The translations under genes and the position numbers were made by a program. Below, one piece after another: positions 16,855-25,625 of a stretch of 64,000 nucleotides of DNA. The stretch is taken from contig JAKSQP010000001.1 in the NCBI GenBank assembly GCA_024404025.1, forward strand, positions 124,001-188,000. Reading direction: 5' to 3'. Position 1 is the stretch's first letter; every line of letters begins with the position of its first letter. Below the pieces are notes generated by a model, which was not told the DNA's origin, ran no database searches, and saw nothing but the letters and a program-made list of their open reading frames with translations. Source of the stretch: Clostridia bacterium. Its GTDB lineage: Bacteria; Bacillota; Clostridia; Oscillospirales; Acutalibacteraceae.

Positions 16855-18480
16855 TTACGGCTGAACGGGAACGGGATGGTCTTCGCTGCTGCATTCAATG
16901 GTTATGAAATTGTTTCTTGCGGCATAAGCCCATTTCATTCCGAAAATCCTGCAGGCGCCGTCAACCGGTATATAAAGCTGGCCTTCTCTGCCTCTGTAAA
17001 CCTTTTCACCGAGGTTGAAGCTTCCTTTGTCGGTTTCGGCAATGCTGCTTCCCTCTGTGAATACGGCTTTTTTACGGTAAACTTCAAGAGTGACCTTTCC
17101 TTTTTCACGGCTGACTTCACCGCCGATAAAGGAAATGAGCGTTGCAAAAGCAGCAAACCAGGTGCCGTTTATGCACTCCGGAGGGAGAGATGATGCGCAG
17201 AGACCGAGGTCAACGCCTTTGTAGAAAATTCTTGTTCTGCCCGGACCGAACACCGGAGCAACTCTGTAAGGCCTGATTTCATCCTTATCCTTGTCGATAA
17301 GACATTCATCTGCGATCCTGCCGTCATCAAGCTCGGTTATGAGAGTCATTTTATTTCCGTCAATCTCAATGAGAGCAAATGCGCTCACTTCTTCCTCCTG
17401 CGGATAGAAGGATGCGTGCCAGACCTTGTCGCAGGTTTTAGTTCCGGGAGGATTTGAATTGCCGTTGCCGAGCTCATAATGAATGAGTCCCTGCGAAGGA
17501 CGGTCAAAAATTTCTTCGTTTTTTATCGGGAAGCTTCTTGAAAAATTATGCTCGTGACCTTCAAAAAGAATGTCAAGCTTTTCCATTGATTCTCTCATCA
17601 TAGGATAACCGTCATCATTTGAAAGGTTCGGGCCGGCATAATAAATCGGAAAATGATATGTGCCGAGCTTCCATGTTTTACAGGAGGAATCAATATCATT
17701 TATTGCCCATTCGTTGACAAGCTCCGGCTCATTAACGCCGAAAACCACGAAATGAGTGTTGCCGTAATCGAACGAATAGTTTTCCGTCTGCCAGCCTTCG
17801 GGGCCGTTTTTAGGATATGAATATTCAAGCTGTGTGTTGAAAAATTCGGCAGGCTCCGCATAATATCTGTTTTTTTCCTCCGGAAAATAGAATTCAAAGC
17901 CTCTGTTATCGTGGTTTCCGCAGGTCATCATATAAGGAATATGCTCAATGATTCCTTTCATTCCCTCAAACATTGCGTTCCATTGAATTTCGTGCTGGCC
18001 GCAGTTTGTGTTGTCGCCGGCGGTTAAAATAAATCTTATATCGGGATATTTTGCAAGCGCCTTTTTTAGAAAACTGTTCAGAGCGGAATAATCGGGATTA
18101 TAATGGTCATTGTCTTTTTGGTGGTCGGAAATGGCGATGAATCTGAATTTTGTGAGATTTTCCTCTTCAGTGTCAAACCAATATTCTTCACTTCTGATTT
18201 TATCGTTTCCGCAGGTGTAGTAATATCTTGTGCCGGGCTTCAGACCGGTTGCCTTTGCCCAGAAAATATTGCTTGTGTTGACCTCGCTTTTGAAGGGCTT
18301 TACTATGGCATCGGCTCTGCGGATTTCGCCGCCTTTTTCGTAATATTCAATATAGCCGTTTTCCGTTTCTTTGCAGCATCTCCAGGTGACGGTCATCGTT
18401 GTTTTCGCATCGTCAGAAAAGCTGATCATAATATGGTCGGGGTTTTCCGATGCGAATCTGTAATTCGGCTGTCTTTCCAT
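16855..18480 (-). CDS. Purple-acid-phosphatase-like protein with copper-amine-oxidase-N-like tail
   Basis: The 541-residue protein has three parts. Residues about 10-105 form a fibronectin-like N-domain (MISFSDDAKTTMTVTW, LKPGTRYYYTCG) as in purple acid phosphatases. Residues about 110-350 are a metallophosphoesterase domain with ISDHQ, TAGDNTN, TCGNHDN and FEGHEHNFSR. Residues about 430-535 resemble the copper amine oxidase N-domain found in Clostridia cell-surface proteins (TWFAAFATLISFIGG, GQLYIPVDGACRIFG). The motif-I Asp appears as SDHQ. No signal peptide is seen, although such proteins are usually exported. The substrate is unknown. A GGAG site precedes the ATG. Confidence 0.82.
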   Translation of the reverse strand: MERQPNYRFASENPDHIMISFSDDAKTTMTVTWRCCKETENGYIEYYEKGGEIRRADAIVKPFKSEVNTSNIFWAKATGLKPGTRYYYTCGNDKIRSEEYWFDTEEENLTKFRFIAISDHQKDNDHYNPDYSALNSFLKKALAKYPDIRFILTAGDNTNCGQHEIQWNAMFEGMKGIIEHIPYMMTCGNHDNRGFEFYFPEEKNRYYAEPAEFFNTQLEYSYPKNGPEGWQTENYSFDYGNTHFVVFGVNEPELVNEWAINDIDSSCKTWKLGTYHFPIYYAGPNLSNDDGYPMMRESMEKLDILFEGHEHNFSRSFPIKNEEIFDRPSQGLIHYELGNGNSNPPGTKTCDKVWHASFYPQEEEVSAFALIEIDGNKMTLITELDDGRIADECLIDKDKDEIRPYRVAPVFGPGRTRIFYKGVDLGLCASSLPPECINGTWFAAFATLISFIGGEVSREKGKVTLEVYRKKAVFTEGSSIAETDKGSFNLGEKVYRGREGQLYIPVDGACRIFGMKWAYAARNNFITIECSSEDHPVPVQP

Positions 18481-18495
18481 ATTTTTCTCCGTTCG

Positions 18496-19320
18496 TTAAA
18501 TTTTCTTATATATTCTTATTCCGAATTCAGCTTGAGTCGAAAAGCTTTCAAGGCTTTCGAGTTTTTGCTGGTCGTCTTTTCCGGTTTTGTAGTAATAGGG
18601 TGTCATCATAAAAAGAGCCTCAATATCTTTATTACCCCGGATGTTTATTGTTTTCTTAAGCTCCGTTTCTTCGATCAGTTCAAAGCCCTCAATTGCAGGG
18701 CCGGGAACATCGTTGAAATACGGCTTATCATAGATCGCCGCCTTGAGGTTGAAAAGGTGTTTTTCAAGAGGAATTACTCTTATCAGAATACCGTCCGTTT
18801 TCAGAACTCTTCTGAATTCCTCAAATGCGCCGGGAGAAAAAATATTCAGAAGTCCGTCGCAGCTTTCGTCCGGAAGAGGAATTGAAAAAAGACTGGCAAC
18901 GGCAGCCCTTATCCCGCTTTTCCTTTTTGAAGCGAATTCGAGAGCGTCCTTTGAAATATCAATTCCGAAAAATTCGGCTTCGATATTTTTTGACGAAAGA
19001 TAATCGAGAATTCCCGATGAATACCAGCATTCTCCGCAGCCCGCATCAAGAATGACCGAGCCGCCTTCAAAATGTTTTTCGCATATTACGCATAAGCGGT
19101 CACGCAGAAAGCCATAATAATTCTTCGATAAGAAGTCACGGCGGGCTCTGACCATCAGTCTGTCATCTCCGTGGCGCTTGGCGGAGGATTTCTGCGACAT
19201 CAGCAGGTTGACATAGCCGAATTTTGATTTATCAAAGCAATGTCCGCTTTCGCAGCGATAAAGTCTTTCTTCTTCATTCAGTTTTTTTTCGCATACGGGA
19301 CAAATAAAAAAATTTCTCAT
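18496..19320 (-). CDS. rlmA: 23S rRNA (guanine-N1) methyltransferase RlmA-type
   Basis: This 274-residue SAM-dependent methyltransferase has the N-terminal zinc finger of RlmA/TlrB (CPVCEKKL...CESGHCFD, four Cys in the first 27 residues), then KFGYVNLL and RRDFLSKNYY, and the SAM-binding loop LDAGCGECWYS. RlmA enzymes methylate G745 or G748 of 23S rRNA; TlrB-type members affect tylosin sensitivity. Which base is modified cannot be told here. The start overlaps the stop of the upstream isomerase gene by 4 bp (ATGA), implying one transcript. Confidence 0.9.
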   Translation of the reverse strand: MRNFFICPVCEKKLNEEERLYRCESGHCFDKSKFGYVNLLMSQKSSAKRHGDDRLMVRARRDFLSKNYYGFLRDRLCVICEKHFEGGSVILDAGCGECWYSSGILDYLSSKNIEAEFFGIDISKDALEFASKRKSGIRAAVASLFSIPLPDESCDGLLNIFSPGAFEEFRRVLKTDGILIRVIPLEKHLFNLKAAIYDKPYFNDVPGPAIEGFELIEETELKKTINIRGNKDIEALFMMTPYYYKTGKDDQQKLESLESFSTQAEFGIRIYKKI

Positions 19321-20177
19321 TTTAATCTGTAAAATTCAATTTTTTTCATCATGCTTCTTCCTACATCGTGCATAAATTTTTCGCAGGCGGGCATAAGGTC
19401 GCCAGGGAAGCGGGCAAGGAAATTATCGGCTTCGTATGTAAAATTGCCCGGATAATTTATCTGGCCGAGAGCCATCAGAATTGAATCCCAATCCATATTC
19501 ATCGTGTAGGGGAGGGTATGACTGTCGTTTATGTTGTTGTTATCGTGAATGTGAAGTGCGCCGATTCGGTCATGCCCCATCTCTCTTATCATATCTGCGG
19601 CATCTTCGCCAACAAGTCCGCAGTGGCCGAGGTCAAGGCAGCAGGTGAAATTTTTCGTGTTGAGAGCATCGAAATGTTTGTTGAAATCTTCTGCGATGCT
19701 GCACACATTCGGAACGATTCTTTTTCCATTCCATCCCCACATATTTTCGAGAGCTATTTTAACTCCGCTCTTTTCGGCGGTTTTTTCAAGCTCCTTATAC
19801 ATTTCGATGTTCTTTTCAAACTGATTTTTCTTGTATGCAACAGGATGAACTACAATTATTTTTGCATTGAGGATTCCGGCAATTTCAATTGAACGCTTAA
19901 CTCGTTCCATCATGGTTTTATTGTATTTTTCATCTCCGTCTTTGCAGGTCGGGAACGGAGCGTGAGCCTGCTCAAAGGTTTTGCCGAAGGATTCGGAAAT
20001 ATCAAGAAGCTTTAAAGCGTATTTTTCGTATGCCGGAGTGTTGAGAATGCAATCGTCCTTTTCCATCGAAAACATCGAATAATCAATGCCGTCAAAGCCG
20101 CTTTTGCATATTATTTTTATTGCAAGCTCATCTCCGAATCTTGAGCTTAAGTGTTCGGTTTGGGTAACAAGTTTCAT
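19317..20177 (-). CDS. Sugar-phosphate isomerase/epimerase-like TIM-barrel protein
   Basis: This 286-residue protein is of the xylose-isomerase-like/AP-endonuclease-2 superfamily. Typical blocks are FEQAHAPFP, IVVHPVAYK, ALENMWGWNG (metal-ligand Glu), CLDLGHCGL (Asp and His ligands), ALHIHDNN (His) and FTYEADNF (late Glu). The divalent-metal site is therefore complete. Members isomerise or epimerise ketoses and related compounds; the substrate is not assignable. It is the first gene of a two-gene operon with rlmA and is preceded by an AGAGGTG site. Confidence 0.8.
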   Translation of the reverse strand: MKLVTQTEHLSSRFGDELAIKIICKSGFDGIDYSMFSMEKDDCILNTPAYEKYALKLLDISESFGKTFEQAHAPFPTCKDGDEKYNKTMMERVKRSIEIAGILNAKIIVVHPVAYKKNQFEKNIEMYKELEKTAEKSGVKIALENMWGWNGKRIVPNVCSIAEDFNKHFDALNTKNFTCCLDLGHCGLVGEDAADMIREMGHDRIGALHIHDNNNINDSHTLPYTMNMDWDSILMALGQINYPGNFTYEADNFLARFPGDLMPACEKFMHDVGRSMMKKIEFYRLK

Positions 20178-20286
20178 TATTATTCACCTCTTATGGTAAG
20201 CAGATTACATTATATCATATTTTTGGGGAACTACAACATTTTTCGGCACGGAATTCAAAATTAATCAAAAAGTTACAATTGAAATG

Positions 20287-20315
20287 TTGACATCGGGGAA
20301 TTTTTGTACTAAAGT
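20287..20315 (+). promoter_or_regulatory. Likely promoter of the TetR gene
   Basis: A perfect TTGACA (20287-20292) is followed after 17 bp by TAAAGT (20310-20315), a weak -10. It lies between the divergent isomerase and regulator genes, where a TetR operator would also be expected, although no clear palindrome was found. Confidence 0.5.
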
Positions 20316-20352
20316 TATATAGGGAAAATTTAAGTTAAGGAGAAAATAAAAA

Positions 20353-20922
20353 ATGGCAAAAGCTGAATACAGAAGCTCAATCCGCTCAAAAAATCTGATA
20401 AAGAAGGCGCTTGCGAAGCTTCTCCGTGAAAAGGAAATGAGCAAGATCACCGTTTCCGACATCATAAGAGAGGCAGACATAAGCAGAGGAACCTTCTATG
20501 CTCACTATCCCGATGTGCACGGAGTTGCGGAGCAGATAGAGCAGGAAGAACTTAAAAAGCTTATTGATTTTGTTGACAAATTCGGAATGAGTTCAATCGT
20601 TGAAAATCCTGCGGATTTCATCAGAGAAATCTGCCTTTATATGTCAAACGATCTCGATTATTACAGAATGCTTATCGAATCCAATATTCTCAATAATTTC
20701 ATCAGCAGAATTATTGATATTTATTATGATAAGACCCTTGAAAAGCTTGTTGAAGAGGGCGGAAGCAGAGAAAATGCGGATATTTATCTTTCGTTTGCAT
20801 CAAACGGAGCAAAGTATACGCTTATGAGCTGGATCTCGGGCGACATAAATTGCAGCGTTGATAAGATTTCGGACAAACTCGGCAAATATCTCAGCGCCTG
20901 TACCTCCGTTTATTTCAAATAA
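20353..20922 (+). CDS. TetR/AcrR-family transcriptional regulator
   Basis: The 189-residue protein has an N-terminal TetR helix-turn-helix: KNLIKKALAKLLREKEMSKITVSDIIREADISRGTFYAHYPD (residues about 13-54), with the recognition helix SRGTFYAHY. The rest is the helical ligand-binding/dimer domain. The gene is divergent from the isomerase-rlmA operon and convergent with the ACT-domain gene, so autoregulation or control of the divergent operon is plausible. The effector is unknown. A TAAGGAG site lies 8 bp before the ATG. Confidence 0.92.
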   Translation: MAKAEYRSSIRSKNLIKKALAKLLREKEMSKITVSDIIREADISRGTFYAHYPDVHGVAEQIEQEELKKLIDFVDKFGMSSIVENPADFIREICLYMSNDLDYYRMLIESNILNNFISRIIDIYYDKTLEKLVEEGGSRENADIYLSFASNGAKYTLMSWISGDINCSVDKISDKLGKYLSACTSVYFK

Positions 20923-20941
20923 CAATAATAACAAAATCAAG

Positions 20942-21009
20942 CAGCCTCCTCGGGCAGCACTTCATAACCAAAAACTGTTTATGAAGTTTTGCCCGAGGAG
21001 GCTGTTTTT
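20942..21009. terminator. Long bidirectional terminator with nested hairpin
   Basis: A 15-bp perfect outer stem (CAGCCTCCTCGGGCA at 20942-20956 with its complement at 20990-21004) encloses an inner stem of CTTCATAA with TTATGAAG. T-runs follow on both strands. It separates the convergent TetR and ACT-domain genes. Confidence 0.9.
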
Positions 21010-21013
21010 GTTA

Positions 21014-21418
21014 TTATAACTTAATTCCGGCTTCCGAGAGAATCTTTTCTGCGGCGGCGTTATCATCAACACGAAGGATGATGCAGGCGCTGCCGGTATC
21101 TCTTGAAAAGAATGCGTATGAATATGCAAGGCTGATTCCGTTTTCCGCAAGCACTCCGAGAATGCGTGTCAGGCTGCCCGGCTCATCTGGAACGGTAACT
21201 GCAAGAACGGGGGTTATTTTGCAGGCCCAGTCCTCCGAAGAAAGGAGCTTTGCGGTTTCTTCGGGCTTATCAACTATCGTGCGAAGAATTCCGTAATCGG
21301 AGGTTTCGGCAATTGAAAGAGCCAGAAGGTCAATTTTGTCCTTTGCAAGGGTCTGAATGAATTCTGAAAGTTTTCCGGGTTTGTTTTCAAGAAAAACCGA
21401 AAGCTGATTGACAATCAT
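21014..21418 (-). CDS. Tandem ACT-domain protein
   Basis: This 134-residue protein is made of two ACT domains (starts NQLSVFLENKPGKLSEFIQTL and PVLAVTVPDEPGSLTRILGVL), the amino-acid-sensing fold. It has no catalytic domain. Proteins like this very often follow phenylacetate-CoA ligase genes in anaerobes, as here, 12 bp downstream of paaK. A role as a sensor for aromatic amino-acid metabolism is inferred from that context. An AAGGAGGA site precedes the ATG. Confidence 0.88.
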   Translation of the reverse strand: MIVNQLSVFLENKPGKLSEFIQTLAKDKIDLLALSIAETSDYGILRTIVDKPEETAKLLSSEDWACKITPVLAVTVPDEPGSLTRILGVLAENGISLAYSYAFFSRDTGSACIILRVDDNAAAEKILSEAGIKL

Positions 21419-21430
21419 TTTAAATCCTCC

Positions 21431-22729
21431 TTAATAAAGTTTGCGGTTGTCTATGATCCTTACCGCTTTGCCTTCGCTTCTGGTGATGGTTTTGGGGGCA
21501 ACAAGGTGAACCTTTGCCATAATGCCGAGCATTGATTTGAGAGCGGAAACAAGCTGCTTTTCTTTCTTCTCAATGTCAGAAACGGTATCGGACATAAAAT
21601 CAACGGGCATTTCAACATCAATATCGAAGGTGTCGGTGTTATTTACTCTGTCAACGATAATGCGGTAATTTGCCGGCATACCGTTATTCAGAAGAACGGA
21701 TTCTATCTGCGACGGGAAGACGTTAACGCCTCTTATGATGAGCATATCATCGGAACGGCCCATCGGCTTTGCCATGCGGATATGAGTTCTTCCGCAAGCG
21801 CACGGCTCTGCATTGAGAACGCAGATATCCTTTGTTCTGTATCTTATCATCGGGAAAGCTTCTTTGGTTATTGAAGTAAAAACAAGCTCGCCTTTTTCAC
21901 CGTAGGGAAGCACCTCTTCCGTTACGGGGTCGATGATTTCGGCGATGAAATGGTCTTCGTTGATGTGCATTCCGTGCTGCTCCGAGCATTCGAATGCAAC
22001 GCCCGGTCCGCTTAATTCGGTAAGGCCGTAAATATCATAGGCCTTGATTCCGAGCTTTGTTTCGATTTCACGGCGCATTTCCTCGGTCCATGCCTCTGCT
22101 CCGAATATACCGGCACGAAGATGAATATCGTTGATGGCGCCCGTTTCGGTTGCTGTTTCGGCAATGTATGCCGCATAAGAGGGGGTGCAGCAAAGAACGG
22201 TTGTGCCGAGGTCACTCATAAACTGAAGCTGCCTTTCGGTGTTGCCCGATGACATCGGAAGAGTAAGGCATCCCGCTTTGTGAGAGCCGCCGTGAAGGCC
22301 GGCGCCGCCCGTGAAAAGGCCGTAACCGTAGCAGACCTGGCAAACATCTTCGTTTGTTGCGCCGGTTGCCATGATCGCTCTTGCGCAGCAGTCTTCCCAA
22401 AGGTCAACATCGTGCTGTGTATAGAATGCAACAACTCTTTTGCCGGTTGTGCCGGAGGTTGAATGAATTCTGACGCAGTCCTTAAGCGGAACTGCAAGCA
22501 GACCGTAAGGATAGGATTCACGAAGATCCGCCTTGCTGATGAACGGAAGCTTGTGAAGATCGTCAACTGATTTTATATCGTCGGGAGTAACGCCTTTTTC
22601 ATCCATTTTCTGCCTGTAATAAGGAACATTTTCATAAACGTGCTTTATCTGCGCGGCAAGGCGTTCGCTCTGAAGCTTTTTCAGCTCCTCCCGGGGCATT
22701 GTTTCGATTTCTTTCTGATAGTATCCCAT
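21431..22729 (-). CDS. paaK: Phenylacetate-CoA ligase
   Basis: PaaK activates phenylacetate (or indole/aryl-acetates) to the CoA thioester with ATP. The 432-residue length fits. Visible are the phosphate-binding loop HSTSGTTGKRVVAFYT (near residue 90), YGLTELSGPGVAFEC (adenine site), the C-terminal hinge MGRSDDMLIIRGVNVFPSQIE and the catalytic Lys region RSEGKAVRI. It forms an operon with the ACT-domain gene. In anaerobes such pairs also serve oxidation of 2-oxo acids from aromatic amino acids together with indolepyruvate oxidoreductase, but no ior genes are in this window. Confidence 0.93.
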   Translation of the reverse strand: MGYYQKEIETMPREELKKLQSERLAAQIKHVYENVPYYRQKMDEKGVTPDDIKSVDDLHKLPFISKADLRESYPYGLLAVPLKDCVRIHSTSGTTGKRVVAFYTQHDVDLWEDCCARAIMATGATNEDVCQVCYGYGLFTGGAGLHGGSHKAGCLTLPMSSGNTERQLQFMSDLGTTVLCCTPSYAAYIAETATETGAINDIHLRAGIFGAEAWTEEMRREIETKLGIKAYDIYGLTELSGPGVAFECSEQHGMHINEDHFIAEIIDPVTEEVLPYGEKGELVFTSITKEAFPMIRYRTKDICVLNAEPCACGRTHIRMAKPMGRSDDMLIIRGVNVFPSQIESVLLNNGMPANYRIIVDRVNNTDTFDIDVEMPVDFMSDTVSDIEKKEKQLVSALKSMLGIMAKVHLVAPKTITRSEGKAVRIIDNRKLY

Positions 22730-22833
22730 ATTAAAAATCCTTTCGGGGAAATATTAACTCCTTTTATTATATAAGTCTGTTATATTTATTTCAACAAAAA
22801 TTTCAAAAAAATATGATTTTTCCCAAATATGAA

Positions 22834-22862
22834 GCCGTGTTCGGCAAATTTCCGGACACGGC
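22834..22862 (-). terminator. Hairpin downstream of mazF, possible terminator
   Basis: A stem of 12 bp (GCCGTGTTCGG with TCCGGACACGGC, one mismatch) lies 10 bp after the mazF stop, but the following T-tract on the minus strand is weak. Confidence 0.5.
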
Positions 22863-22871
22863 AGCTTGTTT

Positions 22872-23222
22872 TCAAAACATTCCTATTCCGAGGCTGACGG
22901 AAAGAGCCTGATTGACCCTGCCCATATCGGCATCGTCAAGATTGCCCATTTTTTCCTTGAGCCTCTTTTTGTCGAGGGTGCGTACCTGCTCAAGAAGAAC
23001 GATTGAATCTTTTGCAAGTCCGCAGCCGTCTGCGTTGACTTTGATGTGCGTCGGCAGATCGGCCTTGAAGCTTCTGCTTGTGATTGCGGCGGCAATCACG
23101 GTCGGGCTGAATTTGTTGCCGACATCGTTCTGAACTATAAGTACCGGACGGGTTCCGCCCTGTTCGGAACCGATAACGGGACTTAAATCGGCATAATATA
23201 TTTCTCCCCGTTTAACAGTCAT
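22872..23222 (-). CDS. mazF: MazF/PemK-family endoribonuclease toxin, without adjacent antitoxin
   Basis: The 116-residue protein has the conserved MazF/EndoA blocks [29 protein letters not shown] (N-terminal substrate-binding strand) and [18 protein letters not shown]. MazF cuts single-stranded mRNA at short specific sites. In Firmicutes it usually follows a small MazE/EndoAI antitoxin gene, but the 195 bp upstream contain no convincing antitoxin frame, and the next gene up is rhaD. Either the antitoxin lies elsewhere or this is a solitary regulatory RNase. A GGAGAG site precedes the ATG. Confidence 0.93.
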   Translation of the reverse strand: MTVKRGEIYYADLSPVIGSEQGGTRPVLIVQNDVGNKFSPTVIAAAITSRSFKADLPTHIKVNADGCGLAKDSIVLLEQVRTLDKKRLKEKMGNLDDADMGRVNQALSVSLGIGMF

Positions 23223-23380
23223 TAAATCACTCTCCGTTTTTCTTTTAAGTTCCTACGGTTTTATTCTTGACAGATGAATGCCGAAATAACCGCAAATCTG
23301 CTTTCGGGGAGCAAATTTTTTTCTTTCAGCGGATGAAAACATCCACAATATATCTTATGCCGGAAGAAAATATCGGATAT

Positions 23381-23407
23381 AAAAAAAGCCCCGTCAGAAA
23401 CGGAGCT
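23381..23407 (-). terminator. Terminator of rhaD
   Basis: On the minus strand AGCTCCGT and ACGGGGCT pair (with G-U pairs) around TTCTG and run into seven T. It lies 11 bp after the rhaD stop. Confidence 0.8.
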
Positions 23408-23417
23408 GAAATGCAAA

Positions 23418-24233
23418 TTAAAGATCAAGATAATCTTTTCTGTAATCAAGTTTGAAAGCCTTTGCAAGCTCAACAAGGTCGGGATCGGTGATGGTGTTTA
23501 CTCTCGGAAGATGAGCGGTCATCAGATAAAGCTGAGCGGCCTTTTCAACTGTTTCGATAAGTCCGAACGCCTCGTCAAGATCCTTGCCGCAGCCGTAGAT
23601 ACCGTGCTGACCCCAGATAACAAGTCTGAATTCCTTCATTTTCTCTGCGGTTGCAATGCCGATTTCGTTTGTTCCGCAGACCATCCAGGGAAGAACGCCG
23701 ATTCCGTCCGGGAAAACAACGATGCACTCGGTGCACATTTCCCAAAGAGAATGGGTGAATTTTTTCTCGTCAAGCTCATGAACATAGGTCATTGCAAGAG
23801 TATTTGTGGGGTGGCTGTGCATAATGACTCTGTTTTCGGGATTTGCATGAAGTCTTGAAATGTGGCTCATGAGGTGAGCGGGGAGCTCGCTGGTCGGTCT
23901 GCCGCCGTCGCTGTAACCCCAGAGCAGGTCTGCGGTTACGCCGTCTTCGGCAACTCTGATGATGCCGAGATTGCATTCGGGATCGTCTTCAACATTCTTG
24001 AAATATTTGCCTGTGCCGGTAACGATGAAGATTTTGCCGACAAGCTCTTTTGCATCGAATCCCATTTCGATCTTTCTGATTGATTTGTTTATGTCGAGAT
24101 ATTCGGCAACCTCGTCATTATCAAGCATCATGCTGATGTTGCCGCCGTTTCTTTCGTCCCAGCCCATGCGATACATATTTGCGGTTGTTTTCATCATGCC
24201 CTTAACGAACGGGGCTGTAAAAATGTCTTTCAT
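23418..24233 (-). CDS. rhaD: Rhamnulose-1-phosphate aldolase
   Basis: RhaD splits L-rhamnulose-1-phosphate into dihydroxyacetone phosphate and L-lactaldehyde. The 271-residue length fits the class II aldolase. Visible are the phosphate-binding WDERNGGNIS (residues about 25-34), the zinc ligands in MHSHPTN, and the late zinc ligand in GQHGIYGCGKD. No rhaA or rhaB is in the window, so the rest of the rhamnose pathway must be elsewhere. The presence of a dTDP-sugar cluster at the left end is a separate, biosynthetic matter. An AAAGGAAGG site lies about 9 bp before the ATG. Confidence 0.92.
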   Translation of the reverse strand: MKDIFTAPFVKGMMKTTANMYRMGWDERNGGNISMMLDNDEVAEYLDINKSIRKIEMGFDAKELVGKIFIVTGTGKYFKNVEDDPECNLGIIRVAEDGVTADLLWGYSDGGRPTSELPAHLMSHISRLHANPENRVIMHSHPTNTLAMTYVHELDEKKFTHSLWEMCTECIVVFPDGIGVLPWMVCGTNEIGIATAEKMKEFRLVIWGQHGIYGCGKDLDEAFGLIETVEKAAQLYLMTAHLPRVNTITDPDLVELAKAFKLDYRKDYLDL

Positions 24234-24307
24234 TGATATTTGCCTTCCTTTTATAATTTAAATTCAACGGGATTATTTTGCAATATAAAAACAGTTTTGT
24301 CAATAGT

Positions 24308-25009
24308 TTATTTGAAGAAATGAATGCTGAGCGCAAAAAGAGTCTACGCAGGGAAATAGAAAAAGAGAACAAACGCTTCCGGATGCTTGAAATGACTTTT
24401 GCCGTAAAGCTGCGCTGCAAGGAATGTGTCTGAAGCAATAAAGAACGCTCCGGCTGCGGCAATGAGGATGCCGAAAACGGTGTTTCCGTCATCAATAATT
24501 GATGAAACGCCTCTGAAAAGGCTGAAAATGAAAGATGCTATAAGAACAGCCGAATAAATCAGCATGACCTTTGCAAATCCTTCAAGTTTGATTTTTTCAA
24601 AGATGATGTCAACGATACCCGCCACGATAACGACCGCAAGGGTGATCAGCATATCCTTTTCATATTTCATAATGTCGGTGTCGAAAAGTCTGATAAAAGA
24701 ATAGATATAAAAGAGATGGTTAACGGAAAAAAAGAGAACGCCGAGATAGAAAAGCTTTCCGTTTTTCCATTCAAGAAAGAAGTCGCCGATAAGTCCGAAA
24801 ACGAGACCTGCAGTTATTAGCACCGGATAAACCGAATCGGTACCGGCCGAGAGAGAAGCAAAAACCGCCGTCAGCACAAACAAGGCGGAATTAACCATTT
24901 TTGACGGCAGATAATTTTTTCTGCATTTCGGAGAAAACCACGAAACTGCAGAGGCTATAAGTGAGCCTGCCGCCGCAAGCTACATAAGGATGGTTGAAGC
25001 CGATGCCAT
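24308..25009 (-). pseudogene. yhhN/TMEM86-family membrane protein gene with two in-frame TAG codons
   Basis: From the ATG at 25009 to a TAA at 24308 there are 234 codons with no frameshift, interrupted only by TAG at codon 10 (24980-24982) and at 24344-24346. The middle 184-residue frame (24344-24898) is a YhhN-family polytopic protein: LPSKMVNSALF, GLIGDFFLEWKNGK and LGVLFFSVNHLFYIYSF. After the second TAG the frame continues TLFALSIHFFK. With Gln at that TAG the end would read FYFPA-Q-TLFALSI, matching the conserved A-Q-x-L-x-A-L-S end of the family. So this is either a recent pseudogene with two CAG-to-TAG changes or a gene read through at amber codons. Members hydrolyse lysoplasmalogen in animals; the bacterial role is unclear. 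Confidence 0.75.
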
Positions 25010-25027
25010 AATATTACTTCCTGATTC

Positions 25028-25477
25028 TTAATCCGAATATTCGAGCGATTTTGATGTTGCGAGCTTGTCGCAGCGTTCATTTTCGGGGTGTCCTGCGTGA
25101 CCTTTGACCCATACGAATCTGTATTCGTGCTTGCGAATTTCGGAAAGAAGCTCCTGCCATAATTCGGGGTTGAGAACGGGCTTCCCGTCGGCTTTTTTCC
25201 AGCCTTTTTTCATCCAGTTCCAGACCCATTCCTGAAGGAACGCGTCCGCAACATATTTTGAATCCGTATAAACGGTCACATCGCATTTATGCTTCAATTT
25301 TTTAAGAGCCTCGATAACGGCGGTCAGCTCCATACGGTTGTTGGTTGTGCTTTTTTCTCCGCCGCAGAGCTCAAGCTCTCTTTCGCCGTAACGCAGAATG
25401 GCTCCCCATCCGCCCGGACCCGGATTTCCGGAGCAGGCGCCGTCCGTAAAAATATCTACTTTCTGTAATTCTTCCAT
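25028..25477 (-). CDS. rnhA: Ribonuclease HI
   Basis: RNase HI degrades the RNA strand of RNA-DNA hybrids. The 149-residue protein has all four acidic catalytic residues: Asp in [16 protein letters not shown], Glu in [13 protein letters not shown], Asp in VYTDSKYV and the C-terminal Asp in NERCDKLA, and also the catalytic-loop His in [11 protein letters not shown]. The basic handle [18 protein letters not shown] is present, as in E. coli RNase HI. A CGGAGAA site precedes the ATG. It is divergent from the nucleotidyltransferase gene. Confidence 0.96.
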   Translation of the reverse strand: MEELQKVDIFTDGACSGNPGPGGWGAILRYGERELELCGGEKSTTNNRMELTAVIEALKKLKHKCDVTVYTDSKYVADAFLQEWVWNWMKKGWKKADGKPVLNPELWQELLSEIRKHEYRFVWVKGHAGHPENERCDKLATSKSLEYSD

Positions 25478-25625
25478 CTTATTCTCCGATAAATTGTTTA
25501 TATATACATTATATCATACAGAAGTCGGATACTTCAAGAAAAATTTGGTTAAACCGCAAATGAATCGGAAATAATATCTTTGAATCGGTAGCTTTGCTAT
25601 CAAATACAAAGAAAAAGGTGATTTA

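Noticed and set aside
24308..25009. Genome-wide reassignment of TAG to glutamine
   Set aside because: About 50 intact genes here contain no internal TAG and one ends with TAG, so a full code change is not supported; only local read-through or decay remains possible.
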